64,000 nucleotides of DNA from positions 53,043,092-53,107,091 of the forward strand of contig QCXZ01000138.1 of the NCBI GenBank assembly GCA_025024175.1, read 5' to 3'. The DNA is from Rhyzopertha dominica (Eukaryota; Arthropoda; Insecta; Coleoptera; Bostrichidae). Under the pieces are notes generated by a model. The model worked only from the letters and a program-made list of their open reading frames with translations. It ran no database searches and was not told the origin of the DNA. The position numbers were made by a program, and so were the translations under genes. Shown in pieces: positions 32,713 through 44,800 of the stretch. Within the stretch, counting starts at the first letter, position 1. Each line of letters opens with the position of its first letter.

Positions 32713-35700
32713 ATTACATCTTATATTATGGACGCTGAAAGCATTCACTTTGGACAATACTATTTATTTCACACACTTTGACGATACTTTTAAATTTGAA
32801 TTAACGTCAGAAAATGTGATTACTAGGTTGTTAAATAACATTAAAACACGTGCAGTTGATTGTAATGATATAGGTATTTAGATTATTAATTATTGCTGTC
32901 CAGTCATCTGCCCCGTCATAACACATATTATTAACTCAACTATACAGCACTCTTTCTGCGTGGAAAAATTCAAATATAATTTCATTACCTAAAGTAAATA
33001 ATCCAATAAACTTTTTTAAACTTATTAGCATACTACCTACATTATCCAAAATTCTTGAAAAAATACAACATTTTACTGCGAATCAATCCAGTTTTCTCGT
33101 CTCATTGACTGATGTACTCTCTACAACCATTTTTTTGTAGTTTTGTATCTACCACGAGTACTTTTTGGCCAATATAATACACCAGGTCTTAAATTTTTTC
33201 CATTGGGCTGCTACACACTGTATAAATAAAATGTTTAAGTCAACAAGACCTCCTACGCTATGTAAACACACTTGGATAACACTTCATATAGCAGGCAAAA
33301 AAACTACTTACATTTAAAAAAACATAAACAATTTGCAGCCGTGACAAATTGTGATACTAACATGAGTCCTAAATGATAGCTCTATAATCTGTCATGCACG
33401 CCTATGTATAATGCAGGAAACATTTTGATTTTGTTTGGTCGGTTCTAATACAAACTAATAAAGTTACTGGGTTCCATTGTATTTAGTTGGAGTTGTGAAA
33501 ATTGTTCCTTTCTACTGTCAGAATTTATTGCCACGTCAATTAACGATACATAGCCAATTAATTTATTCATTTAATGAATATTAATAAACCTAAGATTAAG
33601 CTGCAAACATTAACATGACTACCAAACCACTTCCATACGATAAATAACTTTTTTACTACTTATGAAAGTTATCTTTTTAATCATAATACCGACTCACATT
33701 TTCATGGCCGATCACATTACCATTTTTATACGATACTCATATTCGTTTAAAATAAAAGAGATGCAGTAAGTACTAATTATTGTCCCTATTAACTTAGGCG
33801 TCGCTTGCAAATTTAACGCGGACCAAACGGGAGCGATAATTTTTTAATTACGTGCCGTGCAAAATTCAGGAGGATTAAAATGTGTTTGGGGGCCTTTGCA
33901 CGGAACTTTTTATTACAGCTTTGGCTTTATGCTCGCAGGAATTAGGGGTAAAATGATTTCTCGCTTTTAGCACCCAAAAGAGGCGGATAACAAAGCAATT
34001 CATTAGCGTTACTCGCCGTTTTCCCGCTCTGAAAAATAGAGAGATTAAGTTTTACGCCGATTATTTATGCAGCAGCCTAAAAAAGCCTCTCATCTTTTAT
34101 GGTGGGGAGGGAGGGGTGGCTTCTTTCGCATCACGAGAGACTTTGCGGCTATGTTGGTTCGGGGTAGGCTAAAATGTTGTTCCTCGACATGTGGATGTTC
34201 CTTTAGTGACTGACGTCATACAAATAAAAACCAGATGAAGTCAAGATGATATGCAAAAGAAGAATGTCATTACTACAAATGTTTCGATTCAACGGAAAGT
34301 CAGTTATTAACAAAACTGAAAAAAAGGCTTTCAAAAGTTCAGGTAGCAAAAGAAATGACAGACATGGAGCCGAATATAGAAAAATGTGATAGGTGTACAA
34401 AAAAAGTTAATGACTGTACTTTGAATGTATTATTAGCTTATTTGCCAGTCCATCAAAAGTATATAAAGCATCTAGCAAATGGTTGAAATACTTAATAACA
34501 AAGGCTGTCCTTTTGGCAAAGGATACAAGCTTAAAAATAAAAATTTTTTACCAAAGCTGAGATTGATAAATTTATAGTGACAGACCTTGATGTACAACAC
34601 CTAGACTGTATATTCTTCCTAAGATACTAAAGTAACCAGGTATGCCATCTTCAGATTTCTGTATTTTATTCCAAATTATTTAATAGAAAAGTTATATCTT
34701 AAATAGGTAACAAAATTTAATTTTTCTTTGAATATCATTCTATCAGTACGAATAGAAAAAATTAACATTCACTTAGGTTTATTAGTTTAGTATGAGTAAA
34801 TATTTCCAAATCTTTTTCAATCATATGTAAATAGCTTAGAATTTCAGTTAGTCCATAACAAAGATAAAAATCCATCTTTAAATCTTTCTGGCATATACAG
34901 TTTTTCTTGCAATGGTTGTGCTGCAATTTACGTGGACGACCCGCAATAATTTGATCTAAGGAATGCCTCAAACAATTTGAAAAATATAAGAACGCTAATG
35001 TAGTTGCAACAAATTCTTCCTTCGCCACCTACTTGTTTTTTGATAAGCACATTATTAGTTTGGATAATGTAAAAATTTTACTATTTATTTTAGAAATGCT
35101 CAAGATTTACACAATTTTAAATGGATAAGGAAAAGGACTTCACTTCTTTTACTCAAGTCCTGTCTACTGTAGTTTTGTTTCAGTTTCAGGCCTGATGTTT
35201 GGTACATAGAATATTCAAACCACTGTTTTGTGGAAGTTACAGGTAAATGAATAAAAGATAACAAAAAAAGAGAATACCTGATTTATTATAGCTGTTTAGC
35301 TATTAGATTGAGAAGAGTAGGAGACAGAAAAAAAAACAGCTAACGATTAACAAAAATTATAGATTTAACCACAGCTATAGACGTTCTTTAACGCTGTAGA
35401 TGTAGTGTCAGCTAGTTAAAGCGTAAAAACTTGATAAAATCAACGATGAGAGATACCCCTAATGAAAAAAATTTAGATTCGACCCAACATCAAGGGCAAC
35501 CTTGCAAATCCGGTCGCTTCAAAACATTCCTAAGTCCGGAACGTGGAGCATTCCACCAGGCGAGACCCACAGTGACACAGTTAAGCCAGGATGGAGATTA
35601 GTCAAAATAAAGAAGTCGACGAGATAAGGCCACTTTTAAATCGAACATCCTTTTTTTCGTTGTCGATTAAAACCGGAGTTATGTCAAGTAGTTTAGTTCG

Positions 35701-35952
35701 GTTCGAAACAAACTGCTTCGACTTTTAATTACCTGTTCTGTAATGGACGTACCGTGTTCGACAAGTTAGTGGCGCCGGTTGGGACCAATTGATGACCACC
35801 ACGCCGCGACGTTCTGTGATAGTTCGATAGGATTTGAATTCGATTTGGTAACGGTTTTTGTCCGAAAAGGCTCGCGATATACAGTAAATATTACGGACAG
35901 ACTAAAACGCTAGTAAATGTAGCAGCAAAGGAATTTACGTATTTTTTCTGTT
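32713..35952. other. Intron 2 non-coding, two GC-richer islands
   Basis: Mostly AT-rich. Islands of higher GC lie at about 33780-34160 (with GATAATTTTTTAATTACG and CAATTCATTAGCG) and about 35450-35880. An end fragment of the solo-LTR family is at 34628-34672. No gene is recognised. The open frames at 34203-34400 and 34762-35028 (minus) have no domain. Confidence 0.4.
34628..34672 (+). repeat. Fragment of the solo-LTR family (start only)
   Basis: TAAAGTAACCAGGTATGCC followed by ATCTTCAGATTTCTGTATT matches the first 45 bases of the 14887 and 60464 copies. The remainder is absent. Confidence 0.5.
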
Positions 35953-36427
35953 TACCTAGAAAATAGTCTTTCAAATGTCACTCAATTTATAATTTCTACA
36001 ATTCCTATCAAAATTATTAGTATTTCTAGAAATTTCTATAGGTTCCTTTGTGATCATATTTTTCTCTATGCAAAATTTTGGTCTTATCAATGTCAGTCAT
36101 GTGTTTAGTCAAATATGAGCGTTCGGCTATCTATAACTTGCAGATTAGTAGCACGTGTGTTCTTTCAAACGCGTACCTACTTTTCTTTTAGTTTGACCTA
36201 TGTAACACTTTTGTAAAGACCTTCACTCTCTAATGTACTTTATCTTTAGTAAAACTTAAAATTTTATCTAAATTATTATATGTACTATCAACAACTAAAA
36301 TATCATACTGTCTAACACTTATTCTTATATACTTATTCTCTTTAATTTGTTTGGAAAAAAACCTCAACTTAGTTTACTTTGTTGAATGGATTCAAATGTG
36401 CATTCATTGTGAAACATCCTGAATCAA

Positions 36428-36555
36428 TTAGGTAGCTTGGAAACAAGTTGATTGAACGTATGTGCTTTGTCTCACTTGATTTGTCAGATAACTCTGACGA
36501 TCGTTTCGACCATACGGTCATTTTCAAAGAGATAACAGCGTTATACTAAACTCAG
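36428..36555 (-). repeat. Left arm of PLE inverted repeat
   Basis: 128 bp, matching the reverse complement of 37059-37186 with only scattered substitutions (for example GGTAGCTTGG against GGTACCTTGG). It contains a hammerhead-like motif at 36492-36531 on the minus strand. Confidence 0.85.
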
Positions 36556-37058
36556 ATGTGCAGAATTTTGCTTACGTCCCCTTTTTTACAGGGGTTGTAA
36601 AGTACAGTTGTAAAATTCTCTCGCTTGATGGGTTTTGAAGGCCGACTCTATAATTTTGGCAATATCAAAGGCGTACTGGACGTGGGAATTTCTATTTGTG
36701 TATTTGCCAAATGGTTTTTCTGATGCTGAGTTTTTTTAATATCTGAAACTTCTAAAAGCTTCAGTTTTTACCTTTCCTTTCGCAATGTAAAACTTTTACG
36801 TCGTTCTCATCTAAGTAATGGTTATTTTTGATGCAATGGTCAGCAAAACCTGATTGCCCTATGTATATCATGTCACATTGCATTTGGTAAATGCCAATTT
36901 GTTCAATTTATTAGATTTTGGCTTATTATTAACTAGAACACCTCCCAAATTGCACTTATTAACCTCTATTGCTTTTATTCCGAACCTATTCAGCCTATTT
37001 TTAACGCAAACACTAACTCCTTTGACATAATTTACTGCGGCGAAAATATGTTCTTTTT

Positions 37059-37186
37059 CTGAGTTTAGTATAACGCTGTTATCTCTTTGACAATGACCGT
37101 ATGGTCGAAACGATCGTCAGAGTTATCTGATTAATCAAGTGAGACAAGGCACATACGTTCGATCAGCTTGTTTCCAAGGTACCTAA
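37059..37186 (+). repeat. Right arm of PLE inverted repeat
   Basis: 128 bp, the inverted partner of 36428-36555. The plus strand carries the same hammerhead-like motif at 37083-37122. Confidence 0.85.
37083..37122 (+). ncRNA. Hammerhead-ribozyme-like motif in a PLE end
   Basis: Elements in order: CTCT (stem I 5' strand), TTGACAATGA in place of the usual CUGAUGA, GACC-GTAT-GGTC (stem II hairpin), CGAAAC, a GATC step, GTC (the usual cleavage triplet) and AGAG (stem I 3' strand pairing with CTCT). Hammerhead ribozymes are known in PLE terminal repeats. The left strand of the core is non-canonical, so activity is doubtful. A near-identical motif lies on the minus strand at 36492-36531. Confidence 0.4.
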
Positions 37187-37410
37187 TTAGTTTACTTTGT
37201 CCTGGCCGACAATTTACTTGATTTGGACGAGCACTTTTATTAAAAATTCTTTGTGCTCTAACAAATAATGTCCTTATGAGGCTATTCTCTTGAGTGGGAG
37301 GGTGGTGAGATGTGGCATGTAAATATCTGTCTGTGTGTGTTGGTTTTCTGTAAACCTTTTATAAGGTCAATAAAGTCTGAAGAATTCTTGATGAAACTGC
37401 TGTTTTTCTA

Positions 37411-38774
37411 CATAAAATATTAAATAATTATCACAAAATTTTGCCAATCTTTAACAAGGAGAGTGTAATCGTATTGACAATAGTCAACTTTTACTGTGGA
37501 GTATAAACTTACATTACATTTTCCTTTAAATTTAGAATTTACTAAATACAAATCTTTGTATGGTTCTTCAACGGTTTCATACCTACACCAAAGACTGGTG
37601 TTATTGTTAGTACTGTAGACTAAAGCAATAACAGCATCGACAGTCGCGACGATAAACATGCTCCTTGTAGAATTAATGAACACTAAACCACCGGTGACAG
37701 TAAAGGCAGCAACTATCTAATTCACTCTGTTTGGTCGAATAGCAGGACCCTCTTAACGACTTAGTTGTCTGGTAACGTCACGAACTGGGGATACCCTGGA
37801 TTGTGTTAGTGTAATTGAGTGAGGTTTTCTGTCTCGAACGATGTCAGAGAGCTGCGTTCCGACTAAAACACACCATAATCGGATTTGGGGTTTGTTATTT
37901 CATTTACTGTTGTTCGCCTTTTGGCTGTTACCCGGCTATATGTGGATCCAGCTTAGAAAAGGTTTCCACGAGTTTCGTGAAGAAAACTATCAACAAAAGA
38001 GTTAAAGCAAAAATATGAAAATATTATTTTGACAATAGTATTATATATGTTGTATGTATTTGTACGTTTGTATGTTTAAACTGGCAAATTTACTTCGCAG
38101 TAGCCAATTTGATCGTTGATACACAGACTGTCCCACACCTCGTGTTTATACATGGGTAAGTTTATTATTTAAAGAATTGCAATTGCTAAATTTAAGTTAT
38201 CTTTAACATACTTTGGGCTGTCTTTGAAGTAGTTTTTAATTTAATTCAGATGCATGTTATTACGACGTTTCGGAAACTTATGAACTTTGAAAACTTTGAA
38301 AAAATATAATATTTTATCGCTTGAAACGCTTTTTTAATAGGATTTATATTCAAAAGAAAGCTAAACCAGCCTTTGGAGAAAGTTGTAAAAAATAATATTT
38401 CTTAGCGAAACTTGGTTAGATGTCAACCATACACTATCAAAAATATGAAGTCTTTTAAAGTTGTATTAGAAATAAATTTATCAATTTAGGTAAGTAACAA
38501 AATGACAAAATTCTTTTATGGCTATATTAAATATTGTCCAGTGTTATTACTATACCCATTAATATTAAAACATAATTTTCAACGGTCAAAGTGGGAATAA
38601 AATGGAGGAAATCTGATGTTATAGATTTCTCTAAAAATTAATAAGTTACTGTTAAGGAAATAAATTAATTTCTAAAAATCCGTATAAGTTCTAAACCATA
38701 GTGTTCGGTGCATGACCCATAATGATTTCGTGCTTTCTACTACGAAATTATGGAAAAGAGTGTATTTTTCTTAC
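37411..38774. other. Intron 2 non-coding next to exon 2
   Basis: AT-rich. An 87-codon minus-strand frame at 37683-37420 has protein-like composition but no domain I recognise. No transposon is identified. The last bases before 38775 hold the intron 2 donor GTAAGA. Confidence 0.4.
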
Positions 38775-39003
38775 CTCCATTTCGTCCTTCTGTTCTGAAA
38801 CCACGTCTTCACTTGTGCGTCGGTCATTTTCAGGCTTTTCGCGAGCGCCGCCCTTTCAGCGGACGCCAGGTACTTCTGTTTGTGGAACCTTTTCTCTAAT
38901 TCAGCTATTTGCAGTCTCGTGAACGACGTCCTCGGTTTTTTCCGTTTCGGTGGCGTTCTATTTTGATACGGGTGTCCTATCCTCCTAGTCATGGGAAACG
39001 TAG
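38775..39003 (-). CDS. C15: C15 exon 2: homeodomain
   Basis: The exon begins after TTTCTACATTTCAG with CT and encodes Ala151-Thr-Phe-Pro-Met, then the TLX-family linker [17 protein letters not shown] and 56 full codons of the homeodomain plus two bases of Arg57. It ends AG|GTAAGA. Recognition-helix residues are Thr47 (residue 217), Trp48, Phe49, Gln50, Asn51 and Arg53. Thr47 is the hallmark of TLX/HOX11 homeodomains; most others have Ile or Val there. The [10 protein letters not shown] linker is shared by insect C15 and vertebrate TLX. The TFPM just before it stands where vertebrate TLX proteins have the Pbx-binding TFPWM, so the tryptophan is missing. The role is sequence-specific DNA binding in the nucleus. 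Confidence 0.97.
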
Positions 39004-41246
39004 CTGAAATGTAGAAATAACGTTCATTGATTTATAAACTGTAAAGCATTATATTGAGTTCGTTTTTTTATTCTTGAGATATGACGACAGTCGGCAATCT
39101 TTTCAAATAACAGAATTTTCGTGGAGTTCGAAAAAATAAAATTTATTAAAATTTTTGTCTAACTGTTGGATATAAAGACTATCGGTTTTATGGACCAAAA
39201 GGAAAGCACCTCCCAAAAACCAGTCAAAACAAAGTCAAGTTAGAAAACGAAAATTAGTATTAAAAAGTATACGAGTAAGTTGGAAATACATTGGGGGGTA
39301 AGTAATCTTTAGTTTTTGCCAAGCCAAGGTTAAACCATAAATCAGCCTTTTACATAAATGATATTTCCAATTTTTTGGTCAAATAAGAACTTAACAATTA
39401 ATACATCAAGACTAAAGAAACAAAAGTATAATCGTTACACAACTGTGAAATTGCTTATTTTTTCTAGTGCTTCTTTGGTTTTATGTCATACTTTTGCCAG
39501 CATTTTTAAAACTTCTGAATCGAATATTTCGAAAAGTTTCCGTTTCAATGTCATAATTTTCTTTTACATCACCATTATCAAAAAAATATACTCATGGAAA
39601 TCCGTTAAGACAAATTTGCGTTGCCAAAAAATAAAATGTCAATTCCGAAAAAAGCGACACGTTATAAAAAATACAGCTGACGTATTCCACATTATTTGTG
39701 GAAATCATAGAATGATTTTCGAACTTATTATGAATAAATTCATCTAAAGCGGAATCTTACATTTATATAGTTAACATATATCTGAAAATGTATACATACA
39801 ATATATATTACGAGTAATAAGAACTGTCCAATGCAGAACAATCTTATAGACGAGATTACAAGTGTTTAATATTTTAGAAGCCATTACTTCTTGAGCGCAA
39901 TTGGTACGGGGTATTTGAAATAAGGTGGTTAATGCGTAATTATGTCAGCGGCTTGAAATTACAGTCCGTACACATCCAATTTTCATAATAACCAGTAATT
40001 ACAGGCCGCGATACGAATTACTCGCGTACTACTCGGCAGTGCAATCGAGCTGCACGGAGACCGCCATTTCTCGTGATTTGAATAACAAATTACACGAATT
40101 ACTGCTAAAGCGCATGACTGAAAGAACGGTTTTCATATGCGCTTTAATAGGAAGGGAAAAACACTGGCTGAAGAACATTAAGTATACGGAGAATTAAATG
40201 AATATAATGTTCTTTGTATTTGCAGGAAACGGAAAATTAATTTAATATTTCATTCAAACTCGTATGCGCAGTAAATACGAGGATGGAATAAAACATTTCC
40301 CAGCAGTTACTTTACAAACTACCTTCCATTTCTCTGGAGATCAAAGTCTTTGATTGCATCAGAAAACAACTGTATGTGGCTAGTGTTGAGATATATGTAA
40401 TCAACGATACTCCAGTCTTCGTTTTTCATGCACAATAAAATACGTACTATACGAATTTCTCGTGGTTTGAAGAAGGAAGGACATGAATATCCAACCTCCG
40501 AAGCTATTATAAAAGCTTTGCTACGCATTTGCAGTATTTGCAATATCACAGTAAATCTTCATCATAAAATTATATTCTCTATCATTCGTTGCATACTTTT
40601 CTGAGGACGAGGTCTATTAAGAATTGTAGATGTTTGATTTTATACATTTATCTTTATCTGCTTATTTCTTTTATTACTCATATCTTTTATAGTGTTGTAC
40701 TCAAACATAAATACAAACTTAAGTTTGACAGACACATTCGACATCTGTTTGCAATTTTTACTTCCATGGCCGGTGATTTATATAGAATACAGCACCTAAC
40801 CTGACCTTAGGTTAATCGGATGTAATAAGAAACTTTCAATTATTAACAAAACAGCACGATCAACGGCAACGCAATACTACGAAGTAATAAATAATGCGCA
40901 TTATAATCACGAAATAAATTACAATCGATATTTGACGATTGGATAAACCATCTAATTATGATGAATTAGACTGATTATACTCGAACGGAAATGTTGCATA
41001 ATTAACCGATTAAATTAAATATCACCAATCTATCCGGCATTCTGGTTAATAAAACAGCAAAACGTTGTGAAAATAACATGCATTCTGTTGTGGTGTGGTA
41101 ATCGCATTTAATTCAGCTTACGTAGACGTTTTTGCGGAGCTGTCGTCTTGGATGCAAGAGCACAGACCGCCATGAAGCCTTAAACCAGCGGCGTAACGTG
41201 GAGGACTAATAACAAAAATTGACGAAGCATACGATACATTCCATAT
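39004..41246. other. Intron 1, 3' part: non-coding
   Basis: AT-rich apart from about 39890-40180, a GC-richer island with ATGCGTAATTATG, CAGTAATTACAGG, CGAATTACTCG and CGAATTACTGC. These are repeated homeodomain-type TAATTA/AATTAC cores, a plausible enhancer for a gene of this kind. A 129-codon plus frame at 39358-39747 has no domain and a low-complexity composition. Confidence 0.4.
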
Positions 41247-41890
41247 ATGAAAACCACGCACCAGCAAGACTATTTGAAAAAGAACACCTTAACTATACCT
41301 TCAAATATCTTTAAAAAAAATGCAGAAGAAATAATGCTGCTAACGCCAGAAAATATATCCCTATATGATGCATTGGCTGAAGAAGCTAGAAGAGGAAGAC
41401 AGGGCACCTATAGTGAACCTGATTGCAGAAAATGGCTACTGGTCCATTGGGAAACCACCCCTTTGAAGAATGGACGATAGAAATAATTCATAACCTGAAT
41501 CTAATAAAGCACCAGGCCTAGGCAAAATCAACAACGTATTGGTAAAATGCAAACCAATAAGTCTAAAACAAAATATACAAAAGTCTTTAGAAGCAGCGTG
41601 GTTAACCAACGAAATAAGACATGAGTGGAATACTACAGTGCAAGTTCTTATTAAGAGAGATGGAAAGTACCGCAGCACCAAGCAGCCTTTGCAAAAAATA
41701 GATCAGCTGATGGCCACATGTTTACAGTGAGAAGAATTCTAGAGGAGAAATGGAGAGAAGGCACTAGAATTCTGGTGATGGCCCTACGGCCATCTATATC
41801 TACAGGAAGCTTTTGATACAATAAACCATGAGGCAGTGCCACAAATCCTTAGGGACAACGGTGTCCCTTACTACTTAATCAACAGGAAAG
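41247..41890 (+). pseudogene. Decayed LINE reverse transcriptase fragment
   Basis: In changing frames the plus strand reads TYSEPDCRKW, NKAPGLGKINN, IRHEWNTTVQVLIKRDGKYR, RRILEEKWREGTR and EAFDTINHEAVPQILRDNGVPYYLIN. This matches LINE RT order: (K/N)APG-D, an IP-x-EW segment with (L/I)I-K-GK, then a (K/E)AFD motif. Stops and frameshifts are frequent. Confidence 0.55.
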
Positions 41891-44800
41891 GACACTGAAC
41901 GTGTACTGTTGTTCCAAGAAGTTAGTGTAGAAGAAAGTCATGTTAATAAATAAAGTACTGTTCTTTCTCAAGATCAGCCAGAACCAAAACCCAGCGGTAA
42001 AACACCTGCCTACGCCTCTGGTTTACCTGGGCTTGACCACGGAGCGTAATAGTAATTTCAGCACAAATTATAAACAGGCGAGCGGCGTGCTGGTCGCCAG
42101 CTGTATAACCCGTGTTCAAAAACTCTATTACACGATGCGTTCCCATTGGTTGGCTTCTTAATGATCTTTTTACGTGAGCCTGTATTATGCTCGAAATGGT
42201 TATTTTTATTATAAAATTCAACATGGCGTATAATTACGGTGTTTTATTCGTCGTACTCGAGGGGGCCAACAAAAGCTGCCTGAAACGGTTGGTCGTTTCG
42301 AAGACCATCAAAAAACAAAGGGTTTCGGAAATGGATAATGCCTGGTGAAACACAAAGGCTCTTTCGATCGTTAAGAGTCATTTGAACACAATTACTTGAC
42401 TGTTTATTAGATGTTACATAGTATTTGGATCTTGTGTCAATATTTAGTAGTATCTGGGCTTTGAAGATAAAAAAATTCGTTCCTCATAACGTGGACATCA
42501 TACCCTGTCTATATTGATTAAAAAATTTCATACTTTTCTCCACAATAAAGTAAAAAATTAATCTGGCATCGCTCAGGACTCACATTTAGGTCCTTTATTG
42601 TTTGACACCTTGACACCGATAAATAATCATAAAACCTACATAGGTTATATAAATCTGCATGTGTTGAATACATATTAATAACTAAACGGTAGCTTTATTA
42701 AGGGTGTATACACAGCATGTCGTATTCTGCTCAAAGACGCTTCATTCATCCTGTCCAAATACAGAAAATCTCAGCTAAGCTAATTTTGCTTAGACCTAGC
42801 TTAAGGCTTATAGCAAATGTAATCTACAGATCGAATTAACAATCGTGTAAAGATGATTTGTACAAGTAGATGTTATCCGTATATAATCCATGCTTGCAAT
42901 GTAAATGAACCAATAAACAATACACAATCGAATCATAACTAATCCCTGGGTTATCCAACTTTTAATCAAATCACGATTCAAATAATTATAAAACAATTCA
43001 ATCAAAATCTTGCCAGCATTCTGATATCAACAATGACTTGTAATACATGTAATCAAAAGGTGTTCCACCTACAAATTGTATGCAATAACAATAATAATGC
43101 CAGTATTGATACCAGCAGGATACGCTGCGTTTAATTTTGTATAATATATGGAAATCATGAAAGTAAACTTGTTTAATAAAGCGAAACTCTTTTGTGGTAT
43201 TCCAATATTATTACATTTCAGATGCACGCTGGATTTTCATTAGCCAATTCCTGGTTCAAATTAAATATGGTAGTAGCCTGTCTACTAAACAACTACTACG
43301 TGAGCGATGAACAGAGTAAATAGAGGAGAGATGAGCAAAAAAAGGAGTCCTGTTACTTTTTTATGCAATAAAATGCTACTAATATACCTCAATTGTTATT
43401 GTTGTTGTAGATGTTCTTAATTAAGAAGGACCGCAACCCATGTATTTAATTAAAATTTATAAGTATATTCAATAGTTCAGTAAAAATACATACATAATGA
43501 ATTTATATTATGAGCAAATTAGTGTACAGGTTGATTATCCTCTAAATTGATGAATTCAACTTAAATGGTTAACAGTCAATGTAAATATGCAAAATAGGTA
43601 GAAAAGTATGTAAGACAATAACACATGGCTACGTGTTGTTAATTTAATGATGCCGGCTAGCACGAGTAAGCAGAAAAACACCCATGTAGTGCAAAAGGTT
43701 ATTAATCAAGTCAATATTTAGTTGTTGTTTTGTTCGCATTTGAATGAATTAATTCGACAAGTACGACTATTACTACAGTGATTATAAAACGATACTTATG
43801 TTAAACGGAACAAACGACAATCCTTGACATACACTTAATGCTAATATTGTGCTAATAAGATCGATTATAGCGTCGTAACTATAAGGTGAATAAAATAAAT
43901 AGCGCCTTTATACTACACTGAAAAAAAGATAAAATATAACTTAATTTATCCATTCTTAATTTGCACTGTCATCAGGCAAGGAAACATTATTCTATTAACA
44001 TTGCTTTGAGAACTGTATTTACTGAATTACCCAACAATTTTTCACTTTGTTTTCGTATAAGCTATATTTTCACGAAGTAAGTTTTTTAATATGCGCACTT
44101 AAAACGATAATTTTTAAAGTGACTTGCCTTGAGGGTATATTCCCTTGTTTTTTTTTGTGAAACTGCGTTCGAGCACATAGAGAAAACAGTGAACATCTTT
44201 TCACTTACTTATTATATACTCTATTTGATTTTGAATATAGTTATGTTAGAGTATTTTTTATCTTTGAATTACAGTTGTTTATAGGACGAAGTAGACATTA
44301 GAAACACTTTCTAAAACTTCGCTTTAATCCAATCATCCGCCTTAAAAGCAGATGGGTCTCTTAAGGCATGCGCGTCCGCGCACCTAACGTTTTATGGCGA
44401 TCGAATTAAGTATCGTATAATTCACATGTCGTCGCCGTGCGACATTTTATTAGCCGGCCCGCAAAAAATTTTACCCATTCGATAAAACGCCGAGAGGGAT
44501 ATTAAGCTTATTTACGTGGCAGTATTAAAACAACATACTCAACCGTAAAAGAGCTATTAAAATCTCATCACTATCAACAGAAAATTAATCACGACTCTCT
44601 TAAAACACCTATAAACTAAGACAAAACGCGAAGCACAATCGCCTGTTAATGCAATACAACATAATGCTTTCAGCGTTGATAACTGAACGGGCCTATCTTG
44701 GCGTACATGAACGGAAATAATAGGCCATGCGTCTTCGCGTAAAGTGACTGTTTTCGGGATTCTTGTTAGAAAAATACCGGAGAGAATTTTTGGAGCCCAT

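Larger units (their letters stand above)
36383..37186 (-). mobile_element. Nested PLE fragment with inverted terminal arms
   Basis: This insertion is flanked by TTAGTTTACTTTGT at 36369-36382 and 37187-37200. It carries two 128-bp inverted arms, 36428-36555 and 37059-37186, which are near-identical. Between them the minus strand encodes a GIY-YIG segment: GIYQMQCDMIYIGQSGFADH with the KVLHCERKG tail typical of PLE endonucleases (about 36790-36890). Inverted terminal repeats are a known arrangement of PLE ends. About 45 bases at the left edge lie outside the arms. The element lacks RT and is inactive. Confidence 0.8.
35953..37410 (-). mobile_element. PLE remnant interrupted by a second PLE
   Basis: 35953-36382 and 37201-37410 match consecutive parts of the PLE copies at 31721-32712 and 51953-53232. 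On the minus strand they encode degraded linker and GIY-YIG sequence (CYIGQTKRK near 36190). Between them lies an 804-bp insertion flanked by a 14-bp target duplication. Near 37358 the sequence jumps to the segment encoding FIKNSSDFI, so the RT region has been deleted. Confidence 0.75.

Noticed and set aside
37420..37683. 87-codon minus-strand frame with protein-like composition
   Set aside because: No family recognised, no splice or start context, and it lies next to PLE debris in intron 2. It could be a transposon or gene fragment but cannot be supported.
39358..39747. 129-codon plus-strand frame near exon 2
   Set aside because: Lys/Ile/Phe-rich AT-driven composition, no domain, antisense inside C15 intron 1.
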